The position numbers and the translations under genes were made by a program. Positions 30,888 through 40,257 of a stretch of 57,146 bases of DNA are shown here, piece by piece. This stretch comes from Dehalococcoidia bacterium. GTDB lineage: Bacteria; Chloroflexota; Dehalococcoidia; SM23-28-2; RBG-16-64-32. Under the pieces are notes generated by a model. That model saw only the letters and a list, made by a program, of their open reading frames with translations, did not search any database and was not told the origin of the DNA. Each line of letters starts with the position of its first letter. Within the stretch, counting starts at the first letter, position 1. Where the stretch lies: assembly GCA_030649945.1 (NCBI GenBank), contig JAUSFE010000115.1, forward strand, positions 1 to 57,146, read 5' to 3'.

Positions 30888-31835
30888 ATGGCGGAACAGA
30901 ACGCTATAGCGGCGCCGGAAGGCTTTACCGTGCGCCCGCCGCGCGAGCAGGACCTGGAAGCGGTGACGGCGCTGATGCGCTCGTACGAAGAGGAGTTCGA
31001 GGGTGAGCCGGAGGCGCAGGCGGATGACGTGCGGATGAGCTGGCGGCGCGCGCGCTTTGACCTGGAGCGGGACGCCTGGATCATCGCTGCGCCGGACGGC
31101 AGCATCGCCGGTTACGCGGACGTCTGGGACCGCGACCCGGGCCGCGACTGGCACGTGGACGGCTACGTCCACCGCGATTACCGGGGCCGGGGCGCCGGCC
31201 GGGCGCTCGTGCGGCTCAGCGAACGCCGTGCCTGCGAACGGTCGGCGCCGGCCGGCCGCGCTGTCATCTGGAACATCGTCGCACACACCGACGAAGCGGG
31301 ACGCCGGCTGCTCGAGGAGGAGGCCTACCACGCCGAGCGGCTGTACTGGCGCATGGTCATCGACCTGCAGAGCGAGCCGCCGGAGTCAGCGCCTCCGCCG
31401 GGCGTCACGATCCGGACGCTGGCGCTGGGGCAGGACGAACGCGAGGTGTACGAGGTGGTGCAGGACGCGTCCTCCGACGGGCACAACTACGTCCGCCTGC
31501 CGTACGAGGAGTGGGCGCAGTTGATGTTCGAGCGCGAGGGCTTCGACCCGGCGCTGTTCTTCGTGGCGACGGCGGATGCGCGCATCGTCGGCGTCGCGCT
31601 CTGTCCGGAGGCGGGCTGGGTGCGGCAGGTGGCGGTGCGCCGCGAGTGGCGGCGTCGCGGCGTCGCCGGGGCGCTCCTCCGTCATGCCTTCCGCGAGTTC
31701 TACCGCCGGGGGACACGCCGGGCGGGCCTTGTTGTAGACTCGTACAACAGGACCGGCGCCAGGCGCGTGTACGAGGCGGCCGGAATGCGCCAGGAACGGC
31801 AGCACGACTGGTATATGAAGGTGCTGCGCCAGTAG
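30888..31835 (+). CDS. Tandem GNAT acetyltransferase
   Basis: 315 residues from ATG 30,888 (GGCAGGAGCG upstream). Two GNAT domains: the first (~10-155) has the acetyl-CoA loop VHRDYRGRGAGRALV; the second (~170-310) has VAVRREWRRRGVAGALL followed by NRTGARRVYEAAGM. The architecture resembles MshD-type double acetyltransferases, where usually only one domain is active. The substrate is not predictable. Confidence 0.88.
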   Translation: MAEQNAIAAPEGFTVRPPREQDLEAVTALMRSYEEEFEGEPEAQADDVRMSWRRARFDLERDAWIIAAPDGSIAGYADVWDRDPGRDWHVDGYVHRDYRGRGAGRALVRLSERRACERSAPAGRAVIWNIVAHTDEAGRRLLEEEAYHAERLYWRMVIDLQSEPPESAPPPGVTIRTLALGQDEREVYEVVQDASSDGHNYVRLPYEEWAQLMFEREGFDPALFFVATADARIVGVALCPEAGWVRQVAVRREWRRRGVAGALLRHAFREFYRRGTRRAGLVVDSYNRTGARRVYEAAGMRQERQHDWYMKVLRQ

Positions 31836-31898
31836 TTGGAGGTTGGAGATTAGAGGTTGGAGCGGCGTGACATAACATGAGCGAGGAGTGAGGCGACC

Positions 31899-32441
31899 AT
31901 GGACGCATACAAGGCCATCATTACCAAGCGTGACACGCGGGCTTACAGCGATAAGCCGATAGCGGACGAGGTCCTGCGCCGCATCTTGCAGGCGGGGCGC
32001 ATGGCCGGCAGCTCCAAGAATACCCAGCCCGTGCGCCTGGTGGCCGTGCGCGACCGCGAGTGGCTGAAGGAGCTGGCCACGTGCGGCACGTTCTCGCAGC
32101 CGCTCCTGGTTGCCCAAGCGGGCATCGCCGTCTGCGCCGCCCCGGACGGCAGCGACTTCGACGCCGGCCGCGCCGCGCAGAACATCATGGTGGCGGCCTG
32201 GAACGAGGGTGTCGCGTCCTGCCCAACGTCCGTGCACGACCAGCCCTGCATCCGCGAGAAGCTGGGCCTGCCGCAGGACGTCGAGGACGCGGCGACGGGC
32301 CGCAAGGGCTGGCGCGCCGTCGTCATCATCGCCCTCGGCTACCCGCAGCCGGGCGCGCCCATGAGCATGGGGCGGGCGCGCGTGCCGATGGGGGAGTACG
32401 TGAGCTGGGAGAAGTGGGGGCAGGGAGACGCGGGACAGTAG
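31899..32441 (+). CDS. Nitroreductase family protein
   Basis: 180 residues from ATG 31,899 with GAGGAG upstream. FMN-binding features: AIITKRDTRAYSDKPI at the start, AGSSKNTQPVRLVAV, AGRAAQNIMVAAWNEGV and VIIALGYPQPGAP. A compact member (usual 180-220 residues). It catalyses NAD(P)H-dependent reduction of quinones, nitro compounds or similar. A short TTGGAGGTTGGAGATTAGAGG repeat-like spacer precedes it. Confidence 0.9.
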   Translation: MDAYKAIITKRDTRAYSDKPIADEVLRRILQAGRMAGSSKNTQPVRLVAVRDREWLKELATCGTFSQPLLVAQAGIAVCAAPDGSDFDAGRAAQNIMVAAWNEGVASCPTSVHDQPCIREKLGLPQDVEDAATGRKGWRAVVIIALGYPQPGAPMSMGRARVPMGEYVSWEKWGQGDAGQ

Positions 32442-32555
32442 GGGTGCGGCTCGCTGCGCCCTGGTGGGGGGCGGGGCGACCTCTGTCAACGGATAGGGAA
32501 CGGATAAACGGATAGAGCGCCCGACCATTTGTGCTACGATGGGGAGATGCGGGAC

Positions 32556-33431
32556 ATGCATCCACTCTGGGGTCCGATCCGGAAGATTTATCGGGCGCAG
32601 CATGAGATCGGTGCCCTGGAAGAAGAAATCAACGACTTCATCAAAGCTGGCCGATATGGAGTTGTCGTAGCCGAGCGGAATCCCAACACCGGTAAGTATG
32701 CGCTGAGAGCGGTGACTACGAGCGAGGCCGAGCCCCCCTTGGAATGGTCGATTGCTGTTGGGGAGATTGCGCACAATCTCCGCTCCGCCCTCGACCACTT
32801 GGCGTGCCAACTCGCCCTCACGGAGCATCCGCCCAGCGAAGCCCTGTTCGAGAAAACCAGTTTCCCCATCTATCTTTACGGGCCGGGCAGTAGCAAGCCC
32901 GCGAAAAAGCGATGGAGTGAAACCAGGCGCGCACTTGAATTCATCAGCCGGCGGCACCGGACAATCCTAGAGCGACTGCAGCCTTACAGCCGAAGGGATA
33001 GGGATCGGCCCGGCCCTATTCCCAGCAGGGTTCCCTCGGGCGGACTGAACCCGCTTTGGCTTCTTCACGAGATAAACAACGCCGACAAGCATCGACTCAT
33101 CCAAGTCACCGCACGCATCGCGCGAGGTATGACACTGATCGTGCGGAGTTGCCCCCCGTCTTTCGATATTCGAGATATCCAGACGAGACTTGGGAGGCGA
33201 CTGGTAAACGGCGCATATATCGGAGCACTCGACGTGGTTGGCGGCTTCGAAGGTGTGGACATGTACCTCAGCCTTCAGCCGCAAGTAGTCTTCTGGGATG
33301 GGTGCGATGCCGTAAAGGGTCTTCCAGTCATTCCCACACTTCGAAGCATGTTGCACGAGGTCTTTCGCATCGGCGTACATCTCGCCGCACAGTTCCCACC
33401 ACTCGAACCCCCGTGGGGGCCGCCTGAATGA
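32556..33431 (+). CDS. Hypothetical protein
   Basis: 291 residues from ATG 32,556 (GGGGAG nine bases upstream; ATG 32,547 is the alternative). Recognisable phrases are AVGEIAHNLRSALDHLACQL and, later, LLHEINNADKHRLI, a pairing seen in a scattered family of bacterial proteins of unknown function. The GEIAHNLRSALDH helix and NADKHR could be HEPN-like, but the Rx4H motif is not clear. Codon use is less GC-rich than in its neighbours, suggesting recent transfer. Confidence 0.7.
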   Translation: MHPLWGPIRKIYRAQHEIGALEEEINDFIKAGRYGVVVAERNPNTGKYALRAVTTSEAEPPLEWSIAVGEIAHNLRSALDHLACQLALTEHPPSEALFEKTSFPIYLYGPGSSKPAKKRWSETRRALEFISRRHRTILERLQPYSRRDRDRPGPIPSRVPSGGLNPLWLLHEINNADKHRLIQVTARIARGMTLIVRSCPPSFDIRDIQTRLGRRLVNGAYIGALDVVGGFEGVDMYLSLQPQVVFWDGCDAVKGLPVIPTLRSMLHEVFRIGVHLAAQFPPLEPPWGPPE

Positions 33432-33579
33432 CGATGCCTGGAGGACACCAGCCTGGCAGTGTTTGAATACCGCAAGCACCATACAGACATGGGATAGTTA
33501 GCATCCGACTGCCCCTGGCGGTCGCCCGCGCTGGCGCCATGTCGGAGCACACCGCGAAACCGTCTATAATCCAACCCAA

Positions 33580-35220
33580 ATGGACACGAACCCTTCGGCC
33601 GCGCTCACGACAGGCGTCCTCTACTACGGCGACAACCTGGACGTGCTCCGCAAGTACATCCCGGACGAGAGCGTCGATCTCGTCTACCTGGATCCGCCGT
33701 TCAACTCCAACCGCTCCTACAACATCCTCTTCAAGGAATCGGGCGGCGCCGGCAGCGAGGCGCAGATCGAGGCCTTCGAGGACACCTGGCACTGGGGGCA
33801 GCACGCCCAGGCCGCCTACGAGGAGATGCTGACCGGCCCGCACCAGAACGTGGCCCGCATGCTGAAGGCGATGGTGGACGGCCTGGGCCACAACGACGTG
33901 ACGGCCTACCTGACGATGATGGCCATCCGTCTTGTAGAGCTGCGGCGGGTGCTGAAGCCCACGGGCTCCCTGTATCTTCACTGCGACCCGACCGCCGGGC
34001 ACTACTTGAAGATGCTTATGGACGGAGTGTTCGGACCAGCGAACTTCCGAAGTGAGATTAGCTGGAAACGAACGAGCGCTCACAGCAGCGCAAAGCGCTA
34101 TGGCCCGGTGCACGACTTGATCTTCTACTATACGAAGTCCGACTCGTACACCTGGAATCCACAGATGCTGCCGTACGCCCCGGCGTACGTAGACACCTTC
34201 TTCGACCAGCGGGACCAGGATGGCAGGCGCTGGAAGCGCATGGACTTGACGGGAGCTGGAATTCGGCACGGCGAAACCGGGCAGGCCTGGCGCGGGATCG
34301 ATGTGACAGCAAAGGGAAGACACTGGGCATATCCACCTACGATTCTTGACGAACTGGACGCCGCAGGCCGGGTTCACTGGCCAAAAGGCAGAAACGGAAT
34401 GCCACGTCTGAAGCAGTATGAGGAGGATATGCCAGGGGTCTCTCTTCAGGATGTTTGGACGGATATTCGGCCTATCCACAATTTGGCGGTCGAGCGCCTC
34501 GGCTATCCAACACAGAAGCCCCTCGCGCTACTAGAACGCATCGTCGCCGCCTCCTCCAACGAGGGCGACATCGTCCTTGACCCGTTCTGCGGCTGCGGCA
34601 CCGCCGTCCACGCCGCCCAGAAGCTGGGCCGCCGCTGGATCGGCATCGATATCACGCATCTGGCCATCGGCCTCATCCGCCGCCGCATGGAAGACGCCTT
34701 CCCGGGCCTCGAGATCACCGTCATCGGCGAGCCGGTGGACCTGGCCGGCGCCCGCGAGCTGGCGGCCCGCGACAAGTACCAGTTCCAGTGGTGGGCGCTG
34801 GACCGCCTGGGCGCGCAGCCCGTGTCCGGCAAGAAGAAAGGCTCGGACAAGGGCATCGACGGCGTCATCCCCTTCTTCGAGAGCCCGCAGACGGACTTCA
34901 AGCGCGCGCTGGTCTCCGTGAAGGGCGGCGAGCACGTGACGTCGCAGATGCTGCGCGACCTGCGAGGCGTCATCGAGCGGGAGAACGAGCCGCTGGGCGT
35001 CTTCGTGACGCTGGTACCACCCACCCGCGACATGACGGCGGAAGCGGCGGCGGCTGGCCACTACCATAACGACCTCTGGCAGAAGGACTATCCGCGCATC
35101 CAGATACTGACGATCGAAGATATCCTGAACGGCAAGCGGCCGCAAATGCCGCCCCAGCGCTCGCCGTTCGCCAAAGCGCCGCTGGAGCGCGAGGCCGCCA
35201 AGACGGAGCGCCTCCTGTGA
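33580..35220 (+). CDS. DNA (adenine-N6 or cytosine-N4) methyltransferase with C-terminal Mrr-like domain
   Basis: 546 residues. Beta-class order: motif IV DPPF (38-41) comes first, motif I DPFCGCGT (334-341) later, then RWIGIDITHLAIGLI. Between them, residues ~150-305 form the target-recognition region. From ~410 follows a restriction-endonuclease-like segment (KGSDKGIDGVIPF, RALVSVKGGEHVTS, VFVTLVPPT) resembling the Mrr fold. D427 and K448 are kept, but the Glu/Gln two residues before the Lys is Ser446, so cleavage may be lost. No separate restriction or specificity gene is adjacent. Either a solitary methylase or a one-protein modification/restriction enzyme. Confidence 0.85.
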   Translation: MDTNPSAALTTGVLYYGDNLDVLRKYIPDESVDLVYLDPPFNSNRSYNILFKESGGAGSEAQIEAFEDTWHWGQHAQAAYEEMLTGPHQNVARMLKAMVDGLGHNDVTAYLTMMAIRLVELRRVLKPTGSLYLHCDPTAGHYLKMLMDGVFGPANFRSEISWKRTSAHSSAKRYGPVHDLIFYYTKSDSYTWNPQMLPYAPAYVDTFFDQRDQDGRRWKRMDLTGAGIRHGETGQAWRGIDVTAKGRHWAYPPTILDELDAAGRVHWPKGRNGMPRLKQYEEDMPGVSLQDVWTDIRPIHNLAVERLGYPTQKPLALLERIVAASSNEGDIVLDPFCGCGTAVHAAQKLGRRWIGIDITHLAIGLIRRRMEDAFPGLEITVIGEPVDLAGARELAARDKYQFQWWALDRLGAQPVSGKKKGSDKGIDGVIPFFESPQTDFKRALVSVKGGEHVTSQMLRDLRGVIERENEPLGVFVTLVPPTRDMTAEAAAAGHYHNDLWQKDYPRIQILTIEDILNGKRPQMPPQRSPFAKAPLEREAAKTERLL

Positions 35221-35357
35221 GAGACCACCCGCCATCCCCTTGCTCCATTGCTCCACTGCTCCACCACCGCACTGCAATTCCCGAATTACACTACCACCAC
35301 CGCCAACCGTAGCCCAAAACACCAAGATTACCAAACAAACTACAGAGGAGCCCGCCC

Positions 35358-37379
35358 ATGACCACTGAAGAACGCATCGCCCCGCCGGAACGCCCCGGCG
35401 GCCAGGGCCTGGACCCCAACCAGGAGGAGTCCGGCAACCGCGCCATCGTCGCCCTGCTCACGGACCCCGTGCACGGCCCCCTCACGGACCTCGTGATCAC
35501 CTACCGCGACGGGGCGGACCCCGACAGCGCCGGCCGCCAGGGCGCCTACGAGGTGTGGGCGCAGCGCGGCATGGTGCGCTTCCAGCGCTTCCTCGCCGAT
35601 GGTGGTCCGGAGGGGCCGGGCGGCTACGGCTACCGGGTGATCGAGCAGATCGGCGAGAACCCTGTGGCGAACCAGGACCCAACCGCGCTCGCCACGCTGG
35701 CCGAGGAGCTGGAGGCAGGCGCGAAGTCCGGCTTCTCCGGCACCGACCCGGCGCGGGCGTTCGTGGAGCCGGCGCACCTCAGCTACCCGCTGGCCTACGA
35801 GCGCATCGCCCAGCTCTTCGATAGCCCCAACGCGCCCGACATCGCCATCAGCCCGAAGTCGTACGCCTTCGGCCGCCAGCCCGGGCAGCACGGCTCGCTC
35901 GACGTGGTGCAGGCGCGGGCGCCCCTGGTCATGTCCGGTCCGGGCGTGCGGCCCGGCGTCACCGATGCCTTCTGCGCGCAGGTGGACATCGCGCCCACCC
36001 TGGCGAAGCTGCTGGGACTGCCCTTGATCGACGGCAAAGACACCACCGGCCGCACCTCCAGCCAGCGCGGCGTGCCGCCGGACGTCTACCTGAAACGGCA
36101 GGACGGCAAGGTCATCGACGGCGTGCTAGACACGGACGCCGAGGGAAACCTGCGGTCGCAGCCGGAGCGCGTCTACATCATGCTGCTGGACGGCATGAGC
36201 AACACGGAGCTGCAGGAGCGCCTGGAGCACGACCGGGAGTCCATTCCCAACCTGGCGCGCCTCATAGAGCGGGGCGCCGCCTTCCGCTACGGCACCTTCG
36301 TCAACTTCCCCAGCATCACCTGGCCCAGCCACAACACCCTGGGCAGCGGCGCCTGGTGCGGCCACCACGATGTCGTCAACCCGACCTACTACCTGCGGGA
36401 GACGCGGCAGACGGTGACGCCGCAGGGCATGGTCTTCGACACCGCCAAGTTCGTCTCCGCCGAGGTGGAAACACTGTTCGAGGCCGTGCACCGCGTCCAC
36501 GGCAGGTGGGATGGGCGAACGGGTGTCATCACCGCCTCGCTGAACGAGCCGTGCGTGAGGGGCGCGGCGCACGCCACGCTGGAGCGCCGCATGCTCGTGG
36601 ACAACGAGCGCTTCCAGGAAACCGTTCTCGCCCACCGCGAGGACACCAACCCGCGCTGGAAGGCGGAGGGCCAGGACGGCGTGCACCGCTACTCCTACAC
36701 GGACATCCAGGCGCTGGCGCAGGCGCTGCTCCTCTTCGGCGACCCTGCGGCTGATCCGGCGGCGGGATCGCAGCCGCCGCCCGTCTTCACCTACCAGGAG
36801 TTCTCCCTGACGGACGCCGTGGGGCATGACTACGGCCCGCACCACCCGGCCGTCCTGGACGCGCTGGTAGAGTGCGATAAGCGCATCGGCAAAGTCCTCT
36901 CCGTGCTGGACCAGCGCGGCCTCTTCGATTCGACGCTGTTCGTGATCACCGCCGACCACGGCATGGCGCCGATAAACACGGAGCTGGCCGCGAACCAGGT
37001 GCAGGCGGTGCTGGATGCCGGGCTGAAGGCCGTAATCCCCGCTCCGCTCGTCTACCTCATCGACATGGAGGTGATCGCCGAGCCGGCGATGGACGGCCGC
37101 ACGGTGACGATGACCGTGCTGGAGAACGACGCCGATAAGCACGGCGAGAAGGCGGCGGTAGAGGGGGCTGAGGTGCGCGTGATCACCCACGGCGGCAGCG
37201 TCAGCGCCGAGGCGACGACGGACCGCTTCGGCGTCGCCGGGCTGCCCTTGCCGGTGAGCGAGGAGCCGGAGCACATCGTCATCTCCGTGCACCACGAGAA
37301 CTTCAACCCGCGGCACATCCGCCTGGACGGCTCGAACGTCGTCGAGGACGTGCGGGCGCGGCTGTACGGGGGGAAGTGA
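35358..37379 (+). CDS. Alkaline phosphatase superfamily protein (nucleotide pyrophosphatase/phosphodiesterase-like)
   Basis: 673 residues from ATG 35,358 (GAGGAG upstream). Residues ~275-590 hold the metal-dependent phosphatase/phosphodiesterase core: RVYIMLLDGMSNTEL, nucleophile T321 in FPSITWPSHNT, FSLTDAVGHDYGPHHPAV and VITADHGMAPIN. The N-terminal ~250 residues contain a partial second superfamily signature (MSGPGVRPGVTDAF, VDIAPTLAKLLGLP), as if one half-domain were duplicated. No signal peptide is seen, so cytoplasmic. Substrate unknown. Confidence 0.82.
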   Translation: MTTEERIAPPERPGGQGLDPNQEESGNRAIVALLTDPVHGPLTDLVITYRDGADPDSAGRQGAYEVWAQRGMVRFQRFLADGGPEGPGGYGYRVIEQIGENPVANQDPTALATLAEELEAGAKSGFSGTDPARAFVEPAHLSYPLAYERIAQLFDSPNAPDIAISPKSYAFGRQPGQHGSLDVVQARAPLVMSGPGVRPGVTDAFCAQVDIAPTLAKLLGLPLIDGKDTTGRTSSQRGVPPDVYLKRQDGKVIDGVLDTDAEGNLRSQPERVYIMLLDGMSNTELQERLEHDRESIPNLARLIERGAAFRYGTFVNFPSITWPSHNTLGSGAWCGHHDVVNPTYYLRETRQTVTPQGMVFDTAKFVSAEVETLFEAVHRVHGRWDGRTGVITASLNEPCVRGAAHATLERRMLVDNERFQETVLAHREDTNPRWKAEGQDGVHRYSYTDIQALAQALLLFGDPAADPAAGSQPPPVFTYQEFSLTDAVGHDYGPHHPAVLDALVECDKRIGKVLSVLDQRGLFDSTLFVITADHGMAPINTELAANQVQAVLDAGLKAVIPAPLVYLIDMEVIAEPAMDGRTVTMTVLENDADKHGEKAAVEGAEVRVITHGGSVSAEATTDRFGVAGLPLPVSEEPEHIVISVHHENFNPRHIRLDGSNVVEDVRARLYGGK

Positions 37380-37428
37380 GACGCAGGAAGCGGGAAGCGG
37401 GAAGCTTCGGCCTGCCTGGGAACCGGCC

Positions 37429-37527
37429 GTAGGGGCGAACGGCGTTCGCCCAGCACGGTAGGACCCCGGGATGGGCGCCGATCTATGCAGGCCGAGCGAG
37501 CTGCGGGCGAATGCCATTCGCCCCTAC
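37429..37527. repeat. 99-bp MITE-like repeat, copy 1
   Basis: Begins GTAGGGGCGAA and ends TTCGCCCCTAC (11-bp terminal inverted repeat). Differs from copy 2 (38,576-38,674) at one base. No coding capacity. It lies directly left of the IS481-family element. Confidence 0.85.
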
Positions 37528-37533
37528 GTGTAC

Positions 37534-38569
37534 TGTCCCAAGACATGGTTTACACAGAGAGCGGCTCCGAATCGCCTAGTGGTTACAACCAGCCGCTAGT
37601 CGAAAGGAGCCACCAGTCTCATGTTAGAGCACGCGGGGAAACTTAACGCACATGCCAAACAGACCCTGGTCGAACGGGTCGTCTTTGAGCGTTTCTCCGT
37701 CGCCGAAGCGGCGCGCATGGCGAACGTATCGCGGCAAACGGCACACCGCTGGCTGGGGCGCTACCGGCGCCACGGCTGGGATGGCCTGAAAGCGCGCAGC
37801 CGGCGTCCCCACAGTTGTCCGCGCGCCCTTTCCGAGACGGTGGTGCGGGCAATTCTGACGCTGAGAGTCGAGTCCGGACGAGGACCGCTGTGGATCGGCT
37901 GGCGGTTCGCGCTTCCCCCGTCCACCGTACACCGCGTGCTCCGACGTTGGAACCTGAACAGGCTCAAATGGCTGGACCGAACCACTCGCGCCGCTACCCG
38001 TTACGAAAAAACGGCGCCCGGCGAACTGCTTCACCTGGACGTCAAGAAGCTGCGGCGCATCCCGCCCGGTGGCGGCCGGCGCTTCGATCCCAACTGGCGG
38101 CATGACCGCCGCCATGCCGGCTATGGCCACGACTTCCTCCACGTGGCCATCGACGACTACAGCCGCTACCTCTTCGTTGACCACTTGCCTGATGAGAAGG
38201 CGACGACCACCGTCGCCTTCCTGGAGCGGGCGCTCGCATACTTCGCAGAGCGCGGCGTTGGCGTCGAGCGCATCCTTACTGACAACGGCATGAACTACCG
38301 CTCCCGCCTCTTCCGGCGCTTCGCCGGGGAACGCCACATCACCCTCAAGCGCACCCGCCCTTACCGGCCCTGCACCAACGGCAAAGCCGAGCGCGTCCTC
38401 CAGACCCTCCTTCGCGAGTGGGCCTACCAACGCCCGTACGGCAGCAACGAGGAAAGGCTTGCAGCTCTCCCTGTCTTCGTCGAGGAGTACAATACCCTCC
38501 GACCACACATGGCGCTCCGCGGCCAGCCGCCAATTTCGCGGCTCAAACTGTAAACCATGTCTTGGGATA
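37534..38569 (+). mobile_element. IS481-family insertion sequence
   Basis: About 1,036 bp with 22-bp terminal inverted repeats differing at two bases (TGTCCCAAGACATGGTTTAC on the left; the right end reversed begins TATCCCAAGACATGG). One transposase gene fills it. Both flanks outside the ends continue into 99-bp repeat copies. No target duplication can be named with confidence. Confidence 0.88.
37621..38553 (+). CDS. IS481-family transposase
   Basis: 310 residues. N-terminal helix-turn-helix (SVAEAARMANVSRQTAHRWL) and a second one (LPPSTVHRVLRRWNLNRL). DDE integrase core: first Asp in LLHLDVKKL, second in RILTDNGMNY, Glu in NGKAERVLQTLL, with the usual ending TLRPHMALRGQPPISRL. Complete and apparently active. 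Its stop lies just inside the right inverted repeat. Confidence 0.95.
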   Translation: MLEHAGKLNAHAKQTLVERVVFERFSVAEAARMANVSRQTAHRWLGRYRRHGWDGLKARSRRPHSCPRALSETVVRAILTLRVESGRGPLWIGWRFALPPSTVHRVLRRWNLNRLKWLDRTTRAATRYEKTAPGELLHLDVKKLRRIPPGGGRRFDPNWRHDRRHAGYGHDFLHVAIDDYSRYLFVDHLPDEKATTTVAFLERALAYFAERGVGVERILTDNGMNYRSRLFRRFAGERHITLKRTRPYRPCTNGKAERVLQTLLREWAYQRPYGSNEERLAALPVFVEEYNTLRPHMALRGQPPISRLKL

Positions 38570-38575
38570 CGACAC

Positions 38576-38674
38576 GTAGGGGCGAACGGCGTTCGCCCAG
38601 CACGGTAGGACCCCGGGATGGGCGCCGATCTATACAGGCCGAGCGAGCTGCGGGCGAATGCCATTCGCCCCTAC
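38576..38674. repeat. 99-bp MITE-like repeat, copy 2
   Basis: Same orientation and length as copy 1. The pair encloses the IS481-family element, so the IS appears inserted at or between neighbouring copies. Confidence 0.85.
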
Positions 38675-38735
38675 GTAGGCGGGTTTGACTAACAAACCGC
38701 ACGCCTGTAGCGTCAATAGAGACAGGTAATCCGCC

Positions 38736-38975
38736 ATGCCGCTGTATGAATACGTCTGCGATGACTGCGCCGCGAAGTTCGAGCGGCTGCGGCCCATGAG
38801 CCGCATGGATGACGCCGCCAGCTGCCCGTCCGGGCACGCCTCCGGCCGGCGCGTCCTCTCCACCTTCGCCGCCCTCACGCGGGACTCGGCCGGCGAAGTG
38901 GCGTCCGTGGGCGGCGGGGGTTGCGGCGGCTGCTCCGGCGGCAACTGCGCCGGCTGCGCCTGCAGCACGAACTAA
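38736..38975 (+). CDS. FmdB-family zinc ribbon protein
   Basis: 79 residues. N-terminus MPLYEYVCDDCAAKFERLRP is the FmdB signature with the first CxxC; the second pair is replaced by CPSGH. The C-terminus is Gly/Cys-rich (GGGGCGGCSGGNCAGCACS), as in many Chloroflexota members. Putative regulatory zinc-binding protein; the function of the family is uncertain. Confidence 0.9.
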   Translation: MPLYEYVCDDCAAKFERLRPMSRMDDAASCPSGHASGRRVLSTFAALTRDSAGEVASVGGGGCGGCSGGNCAGCACSTN

Positions 38976-39376
38976 CTGCTGTCCGCACCGGCGTTGTTCA
39001 TGGGTAGGTGGTGCCGCGCCAGGCTGCCTCCTCGCGCAACACGGGGGTACAGGGGGCGGAGCCCCCTGTCGGGGTCGTCCAGGGGTGTCCCCTGGATAAC
39101 ACCCCGAGGGCGGGAGGGTGGGACGGAAGACGTCTGCAACCGGAACAACGCTCAAGGAACTTCTCGCCATTTTCATACCTGGTGCCGCCGGTGCAAGTCG
39201 GCATCCATATTCGGAGACACTGCACTAGCAGCGTAGGGACAGACCTTCAGGTCGGTCCAGGGAGGGGCAGCGGGGGTGGCCCCACGCCCCGCCCCGGTTG
39301 GACAGAGCTAAAGCTCTATCCCTACGGCGAGGGGATGTGACGACGAGGGCGTGTGCTGCGCCCCCAACGATGGCGC
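38976..39376. other. 401-bp gene-free stretch holding a dispersed repeat
   Basis: Contains copy 1 of the 187-bp repeat (39,043-39,229), followed by an AGGGATAGAGC-type low-information spacer. No gene seen. Confidence 0.5.
39043..39229. repeat. Dispersed ~187-bp repeat with two hairpins, copy 1
   Basis: About 88 percent identical to 42,044-42,229. Starts with two adjacent stem-loops (ACAGGGGGC/GCCCCCTGT and TCCAGGGG/CCCCTGGA), followed by ~120 bp of conserved single-strand-like sequence including AAGACGTNTGCAACCGGAAC and GGTGCCGCCGGTGCAAGTCGG. No open frame is shared between copies. Could be a MITE or a structured RNA gene. Confidence 0.75.
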
Positions 39377-40159
39377 CTACCGCACGAGGTGATGGGGGTC
39401 CGGCGGCGCCATGCGCGGGCGGGCGTGCCCGGCGGGGCCCGGCAGCGCCGGCGCCGGCCTGACGATCGCCACCGGCTTCTCCGGCCGGCTGAAAGCGAGG
39501 TACGCCAGCGAGAGGCTGCCGAGGAGCAGCGCCTCCAGCATGGTGAATGCGCCGATCGCCGTCGTCGCCTTCTGCCAGAACGCCTCCGGGAACATCTGGA
39601 TCAGGTGATCGGTGTCCGGGTCCAGGCGCCAGAAGTCATTGCTGAAGGCGATGACGTGGAACTTGCCCCAGGCGGCGTCGAAGCCAGAGACCGCAAGCAG
39701 CCCGGTGGCTCCCAGGAGCGCTGCCGTGAGGAGCGAGCCGCAAAGGGCGGCGGCCGCCAGTGCCCGCGGCGGCCAGAGCACGAGCATGACTACGGCCAGC
39801 GTCATGAGCAGCGCCACGGAAGCGACCTGCGCCGCGAACAGCGCCTGCACCAGGTTCCGCACGTCCGCCATGTGGACGGTCTCTTTCGCGCTGAAGAGCG
39901 GGGCCGTGCGCCCGGCGCTATCTCGCACCTGGATCGCCAGCGGGCCCGCGTCGTCGTGCGTCAGGTAGCGCTGGATGCGGCCGTTCGCGCGCAGGAGCTC
40001 GTCCTCCGGAATGCCGGAAACGGCGGCAGCATCGTACGTGCGGACGGAGTAGTCGTAGACGGCTGTTTCGGAGACCGCCAGGCGGATGTTGGTGGTAATC
40101 AGGGCAAGCGGGACCGCCAGGATGAAGAGCCCTATTGTTAGAGCACGAAAGAGGCCCAC
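39377..40159 (-). CDS. TIGR01906/DUF1461 integral membrane protein
   Basis: 260 residues. First helix LTIGLFILAVPLALITTNIRL, then an extracytoplasmic part with VYDYSVRTYD and LFSAKETVHMADVRNL, and three more helices (VASVALLMTLAVVMLVLW, LLTAALLGATGLLAVSGF, FTMLEALLLGSLSLAYLAF). FHVIAFSNDFWRLDPDTDHL with IQMFPEAFW is the hallmark of this family. Function unknown. Pro/Arg-rich C-terminus. Confidence 0.88.
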   Translation of the reverse strand: MGLFRALTIGLFILAVPLALITTNIRLAVSETAVYDYSVRTYDAAAVSGIPEDELLRANGRIQRYLTHDDAGPLAIQVRDSAGRTAPLFSAKETVHMADVRNLVQALFAAQVASVALLMTLAVVMLVLWPPRALAAAALCGSLLTAALLGATGLLAVSGFDAAWGKFHVIAFSNDFWRLDPDTDHLIQMFPEAFWQKATTAIGAFTMLEALLLGSLSLAYLAFSRPEKPVAIVRPAPALPGPAGHARPRMAPPDPHHLVR

Positions 40160-40257
40160 AGAGGCCTCCCCCTTTCAACTGACGCCTATTTCGCTAGCCT
40201 GGTTCCATGGTAGGTAGGCGTTGAGAGTTTTGTCAACGATTTTCTAGACGGGTTATC

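Noticed and set aside
31386..32957. 523-codon open frame on the minus strand
   Set aside because: Antisense to acetyltransferase, nitroreductase and the next gene; arises from GC-rich codon bias.
36126..37517. 463-codon open frame on the minus strand
   Set aside because: Antisense to the phosphatase-superfamily gene; His/Val/Arg-rich shadow.
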